This document shows, piece by piece, positions 17,204-25,460 of a DNA stretch of 64,000 bases. How positions within the stretch are numbered: position 1 is the first letter of the stretch; every line of letters begins with the position of its first letter. This stretch comes from Hyphococcus sp. Its GTDB lineage: Bacteria; Pseudomonadota; Alphaproteobacteria; Caulobacterales; Parvularculaceae. Under the pieces are notes generated by a model that made no database searches, was not told the origin of the DNA, and saw only the letters and a program-made list of their open reading frames with translations. Location of the stretch: NCBI GenBank assembly GCA_013002535.1, contig JABDJK010000017.1:1-64000 (forward strand), read 5' to 3'. The position numbers and the translations under genes are program-made.

Positions 17204-17601
17204 GCGCAGCAAAAATGGCAAAAATATTTTTCTCAATGGGCCGCTATGCGAAACGTAATTCCGGCACAGTTTCAGCACGTTAAGGCATTCTTTTTCAAAA
17301 TGTCAGCTCAAATCGCCTCCTTAGGGATATTCGGCGCAGACGGCCGTAGAACGATTTTGATTGCGTCAAGCGGAATAATCTTTCTGGTGCAGTCATTCTC
17401 AAGCGTGATCCGAATATCGTCGGCAGGACTTGAAAACGGTTTCCCTTCCTCTCCGGCAGTCTACTTGATACGAGAAATGGCTCGTTTTTGCGCCGATAAC
17501 CGGTTTATTGCTAATCGACCTCATACCATGGCATAAAAATCTCTGAGTAGGCTCGTTTGAGAAACGAATTTTTCGGCAAACCGGAAGATGTGCGGGGGCT
17601 A
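17204..17601. other. Gene-poor stretch with a possible decayed small minus-strand gene
   Basis: No convincing intact gene lies here; a 125-codon plus-strand ORF (17159-17536) has no family features and overlaps the rpsB promoter. On the minus strand, ATG 17524 opens MRSISNKPVIGAKTSHFSY. After what looks like one frameshift near 17440, a second frame continues as PADDIRITLENDCTRKIIPL and then IKIVLRPSAP to a stop at 17308. The joined product would be about 70 residues. It could be a broken small gene or chance. I do not recognise it. Confidence 0.3.
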
Positions 17602-18525
17602 ATGTCTACCATTATCCGTTCCTTGTGGCGGGCGTCCGATGCCGCTTATCCAGAGGCATCATGGAGAGCGAACGTCCAGCGCATAAAACTGCTGATAGCT
17701 GGTCTTCATCATTGGCAACCCGTTCAAGACGTTATTACAGCCGAAAAAGGAACGCCCCTTAATCGATTGTGCAACGAGCGTCCCGAAACGCTAGGGCTTT
17801 TAGTGTGGCCATACTTAAATGCGTCATGGGCGGCTAAGACACGCCTGTCGAAAATCATCGAACATTCAAGAGTTATTACGTCCCTCGGCCTTCCGGTTGA
17901 CTTCTCTGTCGATCAACACGTCGAACTTGCGACTTTGGACGATGTTTACCAGGACGGCTATTTGATGCTCGATCAACCTTTGTGGTTCATGCGCGAGGGC
18001 CTTTTGACGATCAATCTGATGGTCAAAGAACTGCGTGCGTTCTCTATTTCTTTTTCATTTTCTTATGACGATAATGGAAACCCTTGTGCAATTATCGGCG
18101 GAATCCAGGGCCGCAATACTGACGATATTTTATCTGTGTACCGGACATTGACCAAGAGCCTCTATGGTATGCGGCCGAGAGATTTCCTTTTGGAAACTCT
18201 CAAAATAATGCTTCGCGCATTCAATATTCATCGCCTTTTCGCAGTCACCGACGCGGCCAGGCATCACCGGCATTCATATTTCAACGGATCAACTAACGGT
18301 CTGGTTCCAGACTATAACAAAATTTGGGATGACCGTGGCGGCGCCCAACTGAATGCCGATTTTTTTGAACTTGATTTGTCGCCGCAACGACGGGATTTTG
18401 CTTCGATTAAACCCAATAAGCGCAGTTTATATCGAAAACGCTTTCAATATCTGGATCTTTTGGAAACACGCATTAAAGACGGTTTAGAAAATAGTTGCCC
18501 TGTTGAAACAAGAAACTTCGATTAG
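17602..18525 (+). CDS. DUF535 (VirK/YbjX family) protein
   Basis: Member of the VirK/YbjX (DUF535) family, whose biochemical activity is unknown; some relatives affect membrane stress or virulence in enterobacteria. The 307-residue protein shows the family core FSISFSFSYDD...AIIGGIQGRNTDDILSVYRTLTKSLYGMRPRDFLL, then IMLRAFNIHRLFAVTDAARH and a C-terminal YRKRFQYLDLLE region. ATG 17602 has a GGGGG site; an in-frame TTG at 17557 would add 15 residues. Its bases are visibly richer in A and T than its neighbours, which suggests horizontal gain. It converges on dnaE. Confidence 0.85.
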   Translation: MSTIIRSLWRASDAAYPEASWRANVQRIKLLIAGLHHWQPVQDVITAEKGTPLNRLCNERPETLGLLVWPYLNASWAAKTRLSKIIEHSRVITSLGLPVDFSVDQHVELATLDDVYQDGYLMLDQPLWFMREGLLTINLMVKELRAFSISFSFSYDDNGNPCAIIGGIQGRNTDDILSVYRTLTKSLYGMRPRDFLLETLKIMLRAFNIHRLFAVTDAARHHRHSYFNGSTNGLVPDYNKIWDDRGGAQLNADFFELDLSPQRRDFASIKPNKRSLYRKRFQYLDLLETRIKDGLENSCPVETRNFD

Positions 18526-18585
18526 CCAAATCGTACAGCAGATTTTAAACCTTGAGCGCGAAACCTTATCGTTTCATCCATTTCG

Positions 18586-21500
18586 CTAAATCAACTCCAC
18601 GTCCGCGACCCCCGGGACGCCTTTCATGGCGCCGCGCATGGCGGGGGTGCAGGCGGCGGGCTCTGCCAGCGTAATCTCAATATCGCGCGCGTCGTCGGCG
18701 AGATGCATGGAAATGATAACTTTGCCGCGTTCCTGATCATTCGCTGGTTTCACCGCTGCAAGGCGCCGCTTGATCGCTGCGAGAGCGCTTTCAGAGGTCA
18801 CCGCTATACGCAATTGCGACGAGGTCGACGCCGCGGCAATGTCTAGGGAGCGCATCCCTTCGCACGTCAGGCGAACATCGCCGTCGCGGTCTTCGGCGAC
18901 CGCGGCGACGAGCACCAGTTTTCCGGATTCAAGAAGATCGCGCGACACCTCCAGCGTTTCGGAAAACGCTGTGATTTCATAATCACCGGTGGCGTCGGAA
19001 AGCTCGATCCAGGCGAACGGTTTGCCGGCTTTTGAGCGCCTCATGCGAATAGTGCGGATAACGCCCGCCATTTGAAACGCCTCGCGCCCGCCTTTCGCGC
19101 GCTCGATCGCTTCTTGACAGGTAACTACATTCAGGCGCCGCAGTTCGCGCTCATAATCATCGAGCGGGTGGCCCGAGAAATAAAAGCCCAGCGCCACGCG
19201 TTCCTCGTCCAGGATTTCCTGCGCCATGCGCTCTTCAACCACAGGAAGTTTAGGCTTCTCAAGATTGGGCGCGCCGTCAAGAGCAAAGAGCCCGCCTTGA
19301 TCGGAGCTTTTTTCCTCCTGCACCTGCGCCGAATAGCGGATGAGAAGTTCAGCCGCCGCGATCGCCTGCGCCCGCGAGGCGCACATGCCATCAAAGGCGC
19401 CAGCTTTCGCAAGATATTCAATTGACCGTTTACCAACGGCTTTCAAATCGACACGTTCCGCGAAGTCAATTAAATCTGTGAACGGACCACCCTCTTCGCG
19501 CCCGTTGATGATCCCTGCCATTGCGGCATCGCCGACATTTTTGACCGCTGACAACGCATAAACGATTGCGCCGTCTTTCACTGAAAAGTCCGACAAGGAA
19601 TGGTTTACATGGGGCGGCAGCACTTCGACTTCGCTGCGACGCGCTTCTTTCAGGAAAATCGCAAGCTTGTCGGTATTGGTGCGGTCAAGCGACATGGACG
19701 CCGCCAGAAATTCCGGGGCATGGTTCGCTTTCAGCCACGCTGTTTGATAGGCAATATAGGCATAGGCGGCGGCATGGGATTTGTTGAAGCCGTAGCCGGC
19801 GAATTTTTGGACGAGATCGAAAATCGCAGACGCCTTGGCTTTCGGGACATCGTTCTTCGCGGCGCCGTCGACGAAACGGACGCGTTGCTTGTCCATCTCC
19901 TCTTTTTTCTTTTTGCCCATAGCGCGGCGCAACAGGTCAGCCTCGCCAAGGGAATAGCCGGACAGGATCTGCGCAATCTGCATCACCTGTTCCTGATAGA
20001 TGATGACGCCGTATGTCTCCTTCAGAACGTCTTCCAGCATCGGATGGAGATAATCCGGCTTTTGAATGCCTTGTTTGCGCTCAATATACGTCGGGATATT
20101 CTCCATCGGGCCTGGCCGGTAGAGCGAGACAAGGGCGATGATGTCTTCCAGCGTGTCCGGTTTCATCGAACGAAGCGTTGAGCGCATGCCAGCGCTCTCC
20201 AGTTGGAAGACGCCAGTCGCCGCGCCCTCGCCCAGCATTTCGAAGGGCGCGCGATCGTCGAGTGGGATCTTTTCGATATCGACTTCGATGCCGCGCTGTT
20301 TCAAATAGCCGACGGCGCGCGCGATCACTGTGAGTGTTTTGAGGCCCAGGAAGTCAAATTTTACGAGGCCCGCTGGCTCCACCCATTTCATGTTGAACTG
20401 CGTCGCCGGCATATCAGAGCGCGGATCACGATAGAGCGGCACTAATTCTTGTAAGGGGCGATCGCCAATGACAACGCCCGCCGCGTGTGTCGAAGCGTGC
20501 CGATAGAGCCCTTCAAGCCGGAGCGCCTTTTCGATGAGCGCGGCAACCGCTGGATCAGATTTTCGTTCTTCTTGGAGGCGCGGCTCACTTTGCAACGCTT
20601 CGCCAAGAGTTACCGGGTTCGCCGGATTGTTCGGCACCAACTTACAGATGCGATCTACATGGCCGAATGACATGTTCAGGACACGGCCAACATCGCGCAA
20701 CACCGCCCGCGCCTGAAGCTTTCCGAAGGTGATGATCTGCGCGACCCGGTCGCGGCCGTATTTTTCCTGGACGTAGCGGATAACTTCGTCGCGGCGATCC
20801 TGACAGAAGTCGATATCGAAGTCGGGCATGGAGACCCGTTCAGGGTTAAGGAATCGCTCGAAGAGGAGCCCGAACCGTAATGGATCAAGATCGGTTATGG
20901 TCAACGCCCAGGCGACCAGCGACCCTGCGCCGGATCCCCGGCCCGGCCCCACCGGAATGCCTTGGGCCTTTGTCCATTTGATGAAATCAGCAACGATCAG
21001 GAAGTAGCCCGGAAATCCCATGGAATTGATGATGTCGAGTTCGCGTTTAAGGCGCGCCCAATAGTCGGCCTCGTCTGTCGCCGGTTCGTTTTCTTTGAGA
21101 CGCATCTTCAGGCCTTCGCGGGCCTGTCGCTCAAGTTCCATCGCCTCGTTCTTCTCAACGTCTGCGTCATCACCGCCAATCTCAACAAAACGCGGCAAGA
21201 TAGGATCGTGAAATCGCGGCCGGAAAGCGCAACGCTGCGCTATCTCGACAGTATTCTCGGTTGCCTCTGGCAGGTCGGCGAAAAGTGCGCGCATCTCCGC
21301 GCCAGTCTTGAAATAATGATCCGCGGTCACCCGGCGGCGATCATCCTGGTGAACGTAGGCGCTCTCGGCGATACACATCAGCGCATCGTGCGCCTCATAA
21401 TCGTCCGGGGTCGGAAAGAATGGCTCGTTTGTCGCTACGAGCGGCAGCTCCAACTTGTATGCAAGGGAAATTAACTCCGCTTCGCGCGATACGACTTTTC

Positions 21501-22041
21501 GTTCTTCATGGCGCCCGATCTCAACATAAAGCCGGTTAGGGAAAATCAGCGACAGGGTTTGCAGCGCTTTTTCAGCCTCAGCCGGGCGACCCGCGCGTAA
21601 AAGGCGATCAATCGGTCCGTCAAAACCACCCGTAAGGCAGATGATGCCCTCGCCGGCCTCGCCAAGCCGCATCAGGTTCGAACAAGGGCCCTCCTCGGAA
21701 ACGGAATCCAGGAGCGCATCACTCGTGATCTTCAGAAGGTTTTTGTACCCCTTCTCCGACTGCGCCAGCAGCACCAGCGATGGCGGACGCTCACCGCGCG
21801 AAAGTGGTAATAAGAAATCATCCGCGGAAAAAGTCTGCTGGATCCCGATAATCGGTTGAATCCCGACACCGGCAAGCGTTTCGGATATTTCAAGCGCGCC
21901 AAAGAGATTGTTGGTGTCGGTGACGGCGACTGCGGGCATCTTTGTTTCGATACAAAGATCGCGCAGTCGCGACACCGGAATCGCCCCTTCGGAGAGCGAA
22001 TAAGCAGAATGAAGATGGAGGTGAATAAATCCGGCGGACAA
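18586..22041 (-). CDS. dnaE: DNA polymerase III alpha subunit DnaE
   Basis: The replicative polymerase catalytic subunit (DnaE1 type). The 1151-residue chain starts with the PHP domain (FIHLHLHSAYSLSEGA). Next come the polymerase palm with GPGRGSGAGSLVAW and the catalytic aspartates in PDFDIDFCQDRRDEV (about residues 400-412), the fingers with HASTHAAGVVI, and GYGFNKSHAAAYAYIAYQTAWLK. A helix-hairpin-helix region and an OB fold (about residues 990-1060) follow. The reading frame must start at TTG 22041, since an in-frame stop lies just upstream; the AAGG site is weak. The PHP histidines look largely conserved. Confidence 0.96.
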   Translation of the reverse strand: MSAGFIHLHLHSAYSLSEGAIPVSRLRDLCIETKMPAVAVTDTNNLFGALEISETLAGVGIQPIIGIQQTFSADDFLLPLSRGERPPSLVLLAQSEKGYKNLLKITSDALLDSVSEEGPCSNLMRLGEAGEGIICLTGGFDGPIDRLLRAGRPAEAEKALQTLSLIFPNRLYVEIGRHEERKVVSREAELISLAYKLELPLVATNEPFFPTPDDYEAHDALMCIAESAYVHQDDRRRVTADHYFKTGAEMRALFADLPEATENTVEIAQRCAFRPRFHDPILPRFVEIGGDDADVEKNEAMELERQAREGLKMRLKENEPATDEADYWARLKRELDIINSMGFPGYFLIVADFIKWTKAQGIPVGPGRGSGAGSLVAWALTITDLDPLRFGLLFERFLNPERVSMPDFDIDFCQDRRDEVIRYVQEKYGRDRVAQIITFGKLQARAVLRDVGRVLNMSFGHVDRICKLVPNNPANPVTLGEALQSEPRLQEERKSDPAVAALIEKALRLEGLYRHASTHAAGVVIGDRPLQELVPLYRDPRSDMPATQFNMKWVEPAGLVKFDFLGLKTLTVIARAVGYLKQRGIEVDIEKIPLDDRAPFEMLGEGAATGVFQLESAGMRSTLRSMKPDTLEDIIALVSLYRPGPMENIPTYIERKQGIQKPDYLHPMLEDVLKETYGVIIYQEQVMQIAQILSGYSLGEADLLRRAMGKKKKEEMDKQRVRFVDGAAKNDVPKAKASAIFDLVQKFAGYGFNKSHAAAYAYIAYQTAWLKANHAPEFLAASMSLDRTNTDKLAIFLKEARRSEVEVLPPHVNHSLSDFSVKDGAIVYALSAVKNVGDAAMAGIINGREEGGPFTDLIDFAERVDLKAVGKRSIEYLAKAGAFDGMCASRAQAIAAAELLIRYSAQVQEEKSSDQGGLFALDGAPNLEKPKLPVVEERMAQEILDEERVALGFYFSGHPLDDYERELRRLNVVTCQEAIERAKGGREAFQMAGVIRTIRMRRSKAGKPFAWIELSDATGDYEITAFSETLEVSRDLLESGKLVLVAAVAEDRDGDVRLTCEGMRSLDIAAASTSSQLRIAVTSESALAAIKRRLAAVKPANDQERGKVIISMHLADDARDIEITLAEPAACTPAMRGAMKGVPGVADVELI

Positions 22042-22110
22042 AGGGCCAAGACCTTATGACGTGATGACAAAACGAAGGACCGCCCACCGGGCGCCCCACG
22101 CGCCCCACAA

Positions 22111-22206
22111 TCAAGCCGCCAGCAGCACACCCCAGAATTGAACGGCGCCAATTACCATCATGAGTACGCCGAGTCCGACGACATCGCGCAAGGTTTCGTT
22201 TTCCAT
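22111..22206 (-). CDS. Tiny SOS-type membrane protein, SidA-like (31 aa)
   Basis: A 31-residue ORF too short for normal gene finders. It has an excellent Shine-Dalgarno (CGAGGAAGCT just before ATG 22206). The peptide begins MENETLRDVVGLGVLMMV and continues with IGAVQFWGVLLAA, so it is a short polar N-terminus plus one transmembrane helix. The promoter has ideal 17-base spacing and two LexA boxes. Known: Caulobacter SidA is a 29-aa LexA-controlled inner-membrane peptide that blocks division through FtsW/FtsN. Inferred: this is the equivalent checkpoint peptide, from size, topology, LexA control and position upstream of dnaE. No alignment could be run. Confidence 0.72.
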   Translation of the reverse strand: MENETLRDVVGLGVLMMVIGAVQFWGVLLAA

Positions 22207-22222
22207 AGCTTCCTCGTTTGTT

Positions 22223-22237
22223 GTTCGTCTTTTGTTC
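22223..22237 (-). promoter_or_regulatory. LexA (SOS) box 1, GTTC-N7-GTTC
   Basis: Plus-strand GTTCGTCTTTTGTTC is a perfect match to the alphaproteobacterial LexA operator GTTC-N7-GTTC. It covers the last bases of the -10 and the transcription start region of the SidA-like gene. Confidence 0.88.
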
Positions 22238-22264
22238 TATATTCTCTTTTTGTTCTTTTGTCTA
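22236..22264 (-). promoter_or_regulatory. Sigma-70-type promoter of the SidA-like gene
   Basis: Read on the minus strand: -35 TAGACA (22264-22259), spacer of 17 bases, -10 TATAGA (22241-22236). Both LexA boxes overlap it, one between the -35 and -10 and one over the downstream edge of the -10. It may also serve dnaE, 165 bases further on. Confidence 0.75.
22241..22255 (-). promoter_or_regulatory. LexA box 2, ATTC-N7-GTTC
   Basis: Plus-strand ATTCTCTTTTTGTTC differs from the consensus in one base. It lies in the promoter spacer, 18 bases in phase from box 1. Two operators suggest tight repression. Confidence 0.65.
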
Positions 22265-22347
22265 GTGAACTTTTGGAGCCGATTATGTTTAAATTTCAGA
22301 TGTTTACGAGCGACGCGTTTGGGTGTCGCTGAAAACGTGTCGTCAGT

Positions 22348-22929
22348 TTACAGTTTTTTGCCAAATTCATTTCGGTGAACGCGACCTTTGATGCCAGCGT
22401 AGAATTTTTTGATCTCTTCGAGGTCGCGATCATAATTACCGGTGGTAATCATCAATGGCCCAATGCCGCCGACTTTCCGTGAGTAATCGAGAAAGCCGAG
22501 AGCAATCGGCACGCCGGCGCCGTGAGCAATGTGGTAGAAGCCGGTCTTCCAGTATCGCACTTTTGCACGCGTCCCTTCCGGTGGTATGGCGATTGAGAGA
22601 TTTTCAGCGCTTTCATAGACCGCAACCATTTGTTCAACGACATTATTGGATTTACGCCGGTCCACGGGAATGCCGCCGCACAGACGCATAAACCAACCCC
22701 AGGGCGGATTGAACAATGTGTGTTTGCCAAGCCAGTGAATACGCACGTTGAACACCATGGCGCACCCTAGCATCCAAACAAAATCCCAATTGCTGGTGTG
22801 GGGCGCTGCGATGACGACAAACTTGCCTTTGCGGGGCAACGCGCCCTCAACGCGCCACCCGGCGAGATAAAATACGCCAATGCAAAGGAGCCTGATCGGC
22901 TCAAACAAAATACGGAAAATCTTGTTCAT
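22348..22929 (-). CDS. Lysophospholipid acyltransferase family protein
   Basis: PlsC-like acyltransferase of 193 aa with an N-terminal hydrophobic anchor (PIRLLCIGVFYLAGW). The catalytic motif HX4D is in APHTSNWDFVWM (H44-D49). Motif GGIPVDRRKSNNVV (block II type) and PPEGTRAKVRYWKTGFY (block III, PEGTR) follow. It is shorter than classic PlsC (about 240 aa) and resembles the small glycerol-acyltransferase subfamily used for phospholipid or lipid remodelling. The true acceptor is not known. Confidence 0.85.
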   Translation of the reverse strand: MNKIFRILFEPIRLLCIGVFYLAGWRVEGALPRKGKFVVIAAPHTSNWDFVWMLGCAMVFNVRIHWLGKHTLFNPPWGWFMRLCGGIPVDRRKSNNVVEQMVAVYESAENLSIAIPPEGTRAKVRYWKTGFYHIAHGAGVPIALGFLDYSRKVGGIGPLMITTGNYDRDLEEIKKFYAGIKGRVHRNEFGKKL

Positions 22930-22972
22930 GAAACGGATCGGGCCTTTCCAGCGCGTCAGGAAAAACCGCTGA

Positions 22973-23056
22973 TCACGTATAGGCCGCGACGAGGACGATG
23001 CCGATTAACAAAACAAGCACGAAAAATCCAAACATGAGATAGTGACGGTCGTTCAT
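22973..23056 (-). CDS. Possible 27-aa single-span membrane peptide
   Basis: Short ORF starting at ATG 23056: MNDRHYLMFGFF followed by VLVLLIGIVLVAAYT, a polar head and one membrane span. Only a weak AAGG lies upstream, about ten bases off. It sits in the gap between the DUF1304 gene and the acyltransferase, same strand. It could be a real small membrane protein or a chance ORF; coding is plausible because the hydrophobic run is uninterrupted. Confidence 0.42.
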   Translation of the reverse strand: MNDRHYLMFGFFVLVLLIGIVLVAAYT

Positions 23057-23130
23057 TGGTATTTTGGCCTTGTATTACCGGCGTAGAATCATTTTTGACG
23101 AAAGACCTTATCCGAGATTTCGCCGAAGCG

Positions 23131-23499
23131 CTAATTCAGGGTTTTCGGGCGCGCAAGGAAGGTCAAAACCAACGCGATCAGCGCCGGCAGGGCTTGGGTG
23201 AATAATATAGTCGGCTTGGCGGTCGCTGCGCCGAAAACGCCAGCGATGATAACGCACAGGAGAAAGAATGTGACGACGTCGCGCCGGCTGGTGACCAGCC
23301 CCCAGGTCAGCCCCGCAGCGAGGAAGCCATTATAAAGCCCTTGATTGGCAGCAAGAGTTTTGGTGATTGCAGATTCTTCCGCCGTCATGGAAAATATGTT
23401 GCGGCCAATCTCATGGTCCCAGAAAAACATCTCGAGCGCCATAAACCCGAAATGCGAAAGCGCAACAAAGGCGACGGCAATCGTGGCGATCAGTTTCAT
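23131..23499 (-). CDS. DUF1304 membrane protein
   Basis: A 122-aa four-span inner-membrane protein of the DUF1304 family, function unknown. The features are an N-terminal segment with HFGFMALEMFFWDHEIGRNIF, then AANQGLYNGFLAAGLTWGLV (the conserved NQGLYNGFLA motif), a cytosolic RRDVV turn and two more spans (FFLLCVIIAGVFGAATA and ALPALIALVLTFLA). No enzyme residues are obvious. It stands alone downstream of thrC. Confidence 0.88.
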   Translation of the reverse strand: MKLIATIAVAFVALSHFGFMALEMFFWDHEIGRNIFSMTAEESAITKTLAANQGLYNGFLAAGLTWGLVTSRRDVVTFFLLCVIIAGVFGAATAKPTILFTQALPALIALVLTFLARPKTLN

Positions 23500-23547
23500 G
23501 GGATCTCTCCTAAAACCACAGAGGAATTACATCAACAACTGGGTGAA

Positions 23548-24759
23548 TCAAAATTGCGAATAATCCACCGTCTTCGTCCGGTCCACCGCTTTCGTTACTG
23601 ACGGCATTGAATATTTCAGGCCCGTCGCGCAATTGAACAGCACCACCCGCGCGTCGTTGGATATCTTGCCGTCCGCCAAAGATTGTTCGTAGGCGGCATA
23701 TGTTGCAGCGCCTTCCGGACAAAGGAGCAGCCCTTCCTCCCACGCGATGCGGTCGCGCGCGTCGAAGATTTTGCCTTCGTCGACCGCAACACAAAATCCG
23801 TCCGACTCATTGACCGCGCGGATAATTAGAAAATCGCCGACCGCAACAGGCACACGAATGCCCGCCGCAGCGGTCCAAGCGCCTTCCCAGAGCGGTGCGT
23901 GTTCCTCGCCCTGCTCCCACGCTTTTACGATGGGCGCACAGCCGGTCGCTTGAACAGCAATCATTTTGGGGCGCTTCGATCCGATCCAGCCAATTTTTTC
24001 GAGCTCATCGAACGCTTTCCACATGCCGATTAGGCCGGTGCCTCCGCCGGTCGGATAAAAAATTGCATCCGGCAATTCCCAGCCCATCTGTTCGGCGAGT
24101 TCGAGGCCCATCGTCTTTTTGCCCTCGATGCGATAGGGCTCCTTCAAGGTTGAGACGTCGAACCAGCCGGCTTTTTCTTTGCCCTCAGCGACGATCTTGC
24201 CGCAATCATTGATAAGTCCGTTGACGCGATAGACGTCGCCGCCCTGCAGCGCGATCTCCTCAACATTCACCGCAGGCGTATCATCAGGACAGAAGATCGT
24301 TGTCTTAATGCCTGCGGCGGAAGCATACGCGGCCATAGCCGCGCCGGCGTTGCCGTTTGTTGGCATAGCAAGATGATCGAGCCCGAACTCCTTCGCCATG
24401 GAGACCGCAAGGGCGAGCCCCCGCGCCTTGAACGATCCCGTCGGCAATCGGCCCTCGTCCTTGACGATGATTTCACCGGAGACGCCCAGCGATTTCTTTG
24501 TATGGGGCATCCGGATCAAAGGCGTGACGACTTCACCCAGCGAAACGCGATTGCCTGCATTCGTCACCGGTAGAAATTCGCGGTAGCGCCAGAAACCTTC
24601 TGTGCGCGCGGCAAGCTCGTCTTTGGTGATGCTGTTCGCTAGCGACTCCAGATCGTAGCGGACCAGCAATGGTTTGCCGGTCTCCGACAGTCCATGGACT
24701 TTGCCGGCCTCATACCGCTCGCCAGTGTAGGAACATTCTAGATGAGTGACATGAGTCAT
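23548..24759 (-). CDS. thrC: Threonine synthase
   Basis: PLP enzyme converting O-phosphohomoserine to threonine. The 403-residue protein is of the plant/archaeal-like class. The N-terminal CSYTGERYEAGKVHGLSETG is followed by TPLIRMPHTKK, the PLP lysine in PTGSFKARGLALAVS (about K112), PTNGNAGAAMAAYA, and the phosphate loop PTGGGTGLIGMWKAF. It overlaps the upstream TPR gene as ATGA, so the two are likely cotranscribed. Confidence 0.9.
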   Translation of the reverse strand: MTHVTHLECSYTGERYEAGKVHGLSETGKPLLVRYDLESLANSITKDELAARTEGFWRYREFLPVTNAGNRVSLGEVVTPLIRMPHTKKSLGVSGEIIVKDEGRLPTGSFKARGLALAVSMAKEFGLDHLAMPTNGNAGAAMAAYASAAGIKTTIFCPDDTPAVNVEEIALQGGDVYRVNGLINDCGKIVAEGKEKAGWFDVSTLKEPYRIEGKKTMGLELAEQMGWELPDAIFYPTGGGTGLIGMWKAFDELEKIGWIGSKRPKMIAVQATGCAPIVKAWEQGEEHAPLWEGAWTAAAGIRVPVAVGDFLIIRAVNESDGFCVAVDEGKIFDARDRIAWEEGLLLCPEGAATYAAYEQSLADGKISNDARVVLFNCATGLKYSMPSVTKAVDRTKTVDYSQF

Positions 24760-25307
24760 TTGTTTTCCCGGTTCAGTTTCACCTGCGCTAACGTGAAATC
24801 CGGGTTGAATTCAAGCGCTTTCTTGTAAGCCTTGCGCGCGTCGTCCGTTTCATCACGCGCATCGTGCACTAGACCGATATTATACCAGGCAGCCCATGGT
24901 TCCGATACGTTTAGGTCGAGAGCGCGATGGTAATCGCTGAGGGCATCATCAAGTCTTCCACCCATGAACCATGAATTGCCGCGATTGAGATACGCCTCGC
25001 CGATCCCGTCATTGATATCGAGCGCCGAATTAAAATCGGCGATGGCTTCGTTTAGATCGCCATTGCGGTTCAATATGATGCCGCGATTGATCAGCGTTTT
25101 TGCTTCGTCTATGCGCGTCAAATCCCTACGCTTTAATGCCGTGTCGCAGGGATTCGTATCGCTCGAATATTTATTGGCGGAATTGATGTAACACTGTCGC
25201 GCGTCTGTCGCACCAATCGTCGTTACTGACATTTGCGCGGAAGCTGGCAAAGCAAAGAACGCGATTACGCAAGCCAACTTCGCAATTTTATAAATTTTTG
25301 ACTGCAC
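24756..25307 (-). CDS. Exported TPR-repeat protein
   Basis: A small periplasmic TPR scaffold of about 183 aa. The N-terminal signal peptide is KLACVIAFFALPASAQ. A cysteine-containing linker (DARQCYINSANKYSSDTNPCD) precedes about three tandem TPR units: INRGIILNRNGDLNEAIADFN, YLNRGNSWFMGGRLDDALSDY and WYNIGLVHDARDETDDARKAY. GTG 25307 is favoured by an upstream GAGG; GTG 25319 is the longer choice. The partner is unknown; the ATGA overlap with thrC probably reflects transcription rather than shared function. Confidence 0.82.
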   Translation of the reverse strand: MQSKIYKIAKLACVIAFFALPASAQMSVTTIGATDARQCYINSANKYSSDTNPCDTALKRRDLTRIDEAKTLINRGIILNRNGDLNEAIADFNSALDINDGIGEAYLNRGNSWFMGGRLDDALSDYHRALDLNVSEPWAAWYNIGLVHDARDETDDARKAYKKALEFNPDFTLAQVKLNRENK

Positions 25308-25351
25308 GATCGACCGCACCTCAGCAATTCAATAAACATCTATATCACCGA

Positions 25352-25375
25352 TCATTCCCGCGAAAGCGGGAATGA
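25352..25375. repeat. Palindromic intergenic repeat (CATTCCCGC-GAAA-GCGGGAATG)
   Basis: A perfect 10-base inverted repeat around GAAA, followed by ACCGGG. This palindrome is widespread between genes in many proteobacterial genomes (REP-like). It lies between the divergent TPR and hydroxybutyrate dehydrogenase genes. Confidence 0.6.
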
Positions 25376-25460
25376 CCGGGCCTTGGTTTATCTACCGGCC
25401 ATTGTGTTTGTGCGGCGCAGCAAATACAACCGCCGTCAATCCAACCGAAAGGAACGAAAC

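Noticed and set aside
17159-17536. 125-codon plus-strand ORF between rpsB and DUF535
   Set aside because: It overlaps the rpsB promoter, has no Shine-Dalgarno or family-like motif, and a better (though broken) frame runs on the other strand.
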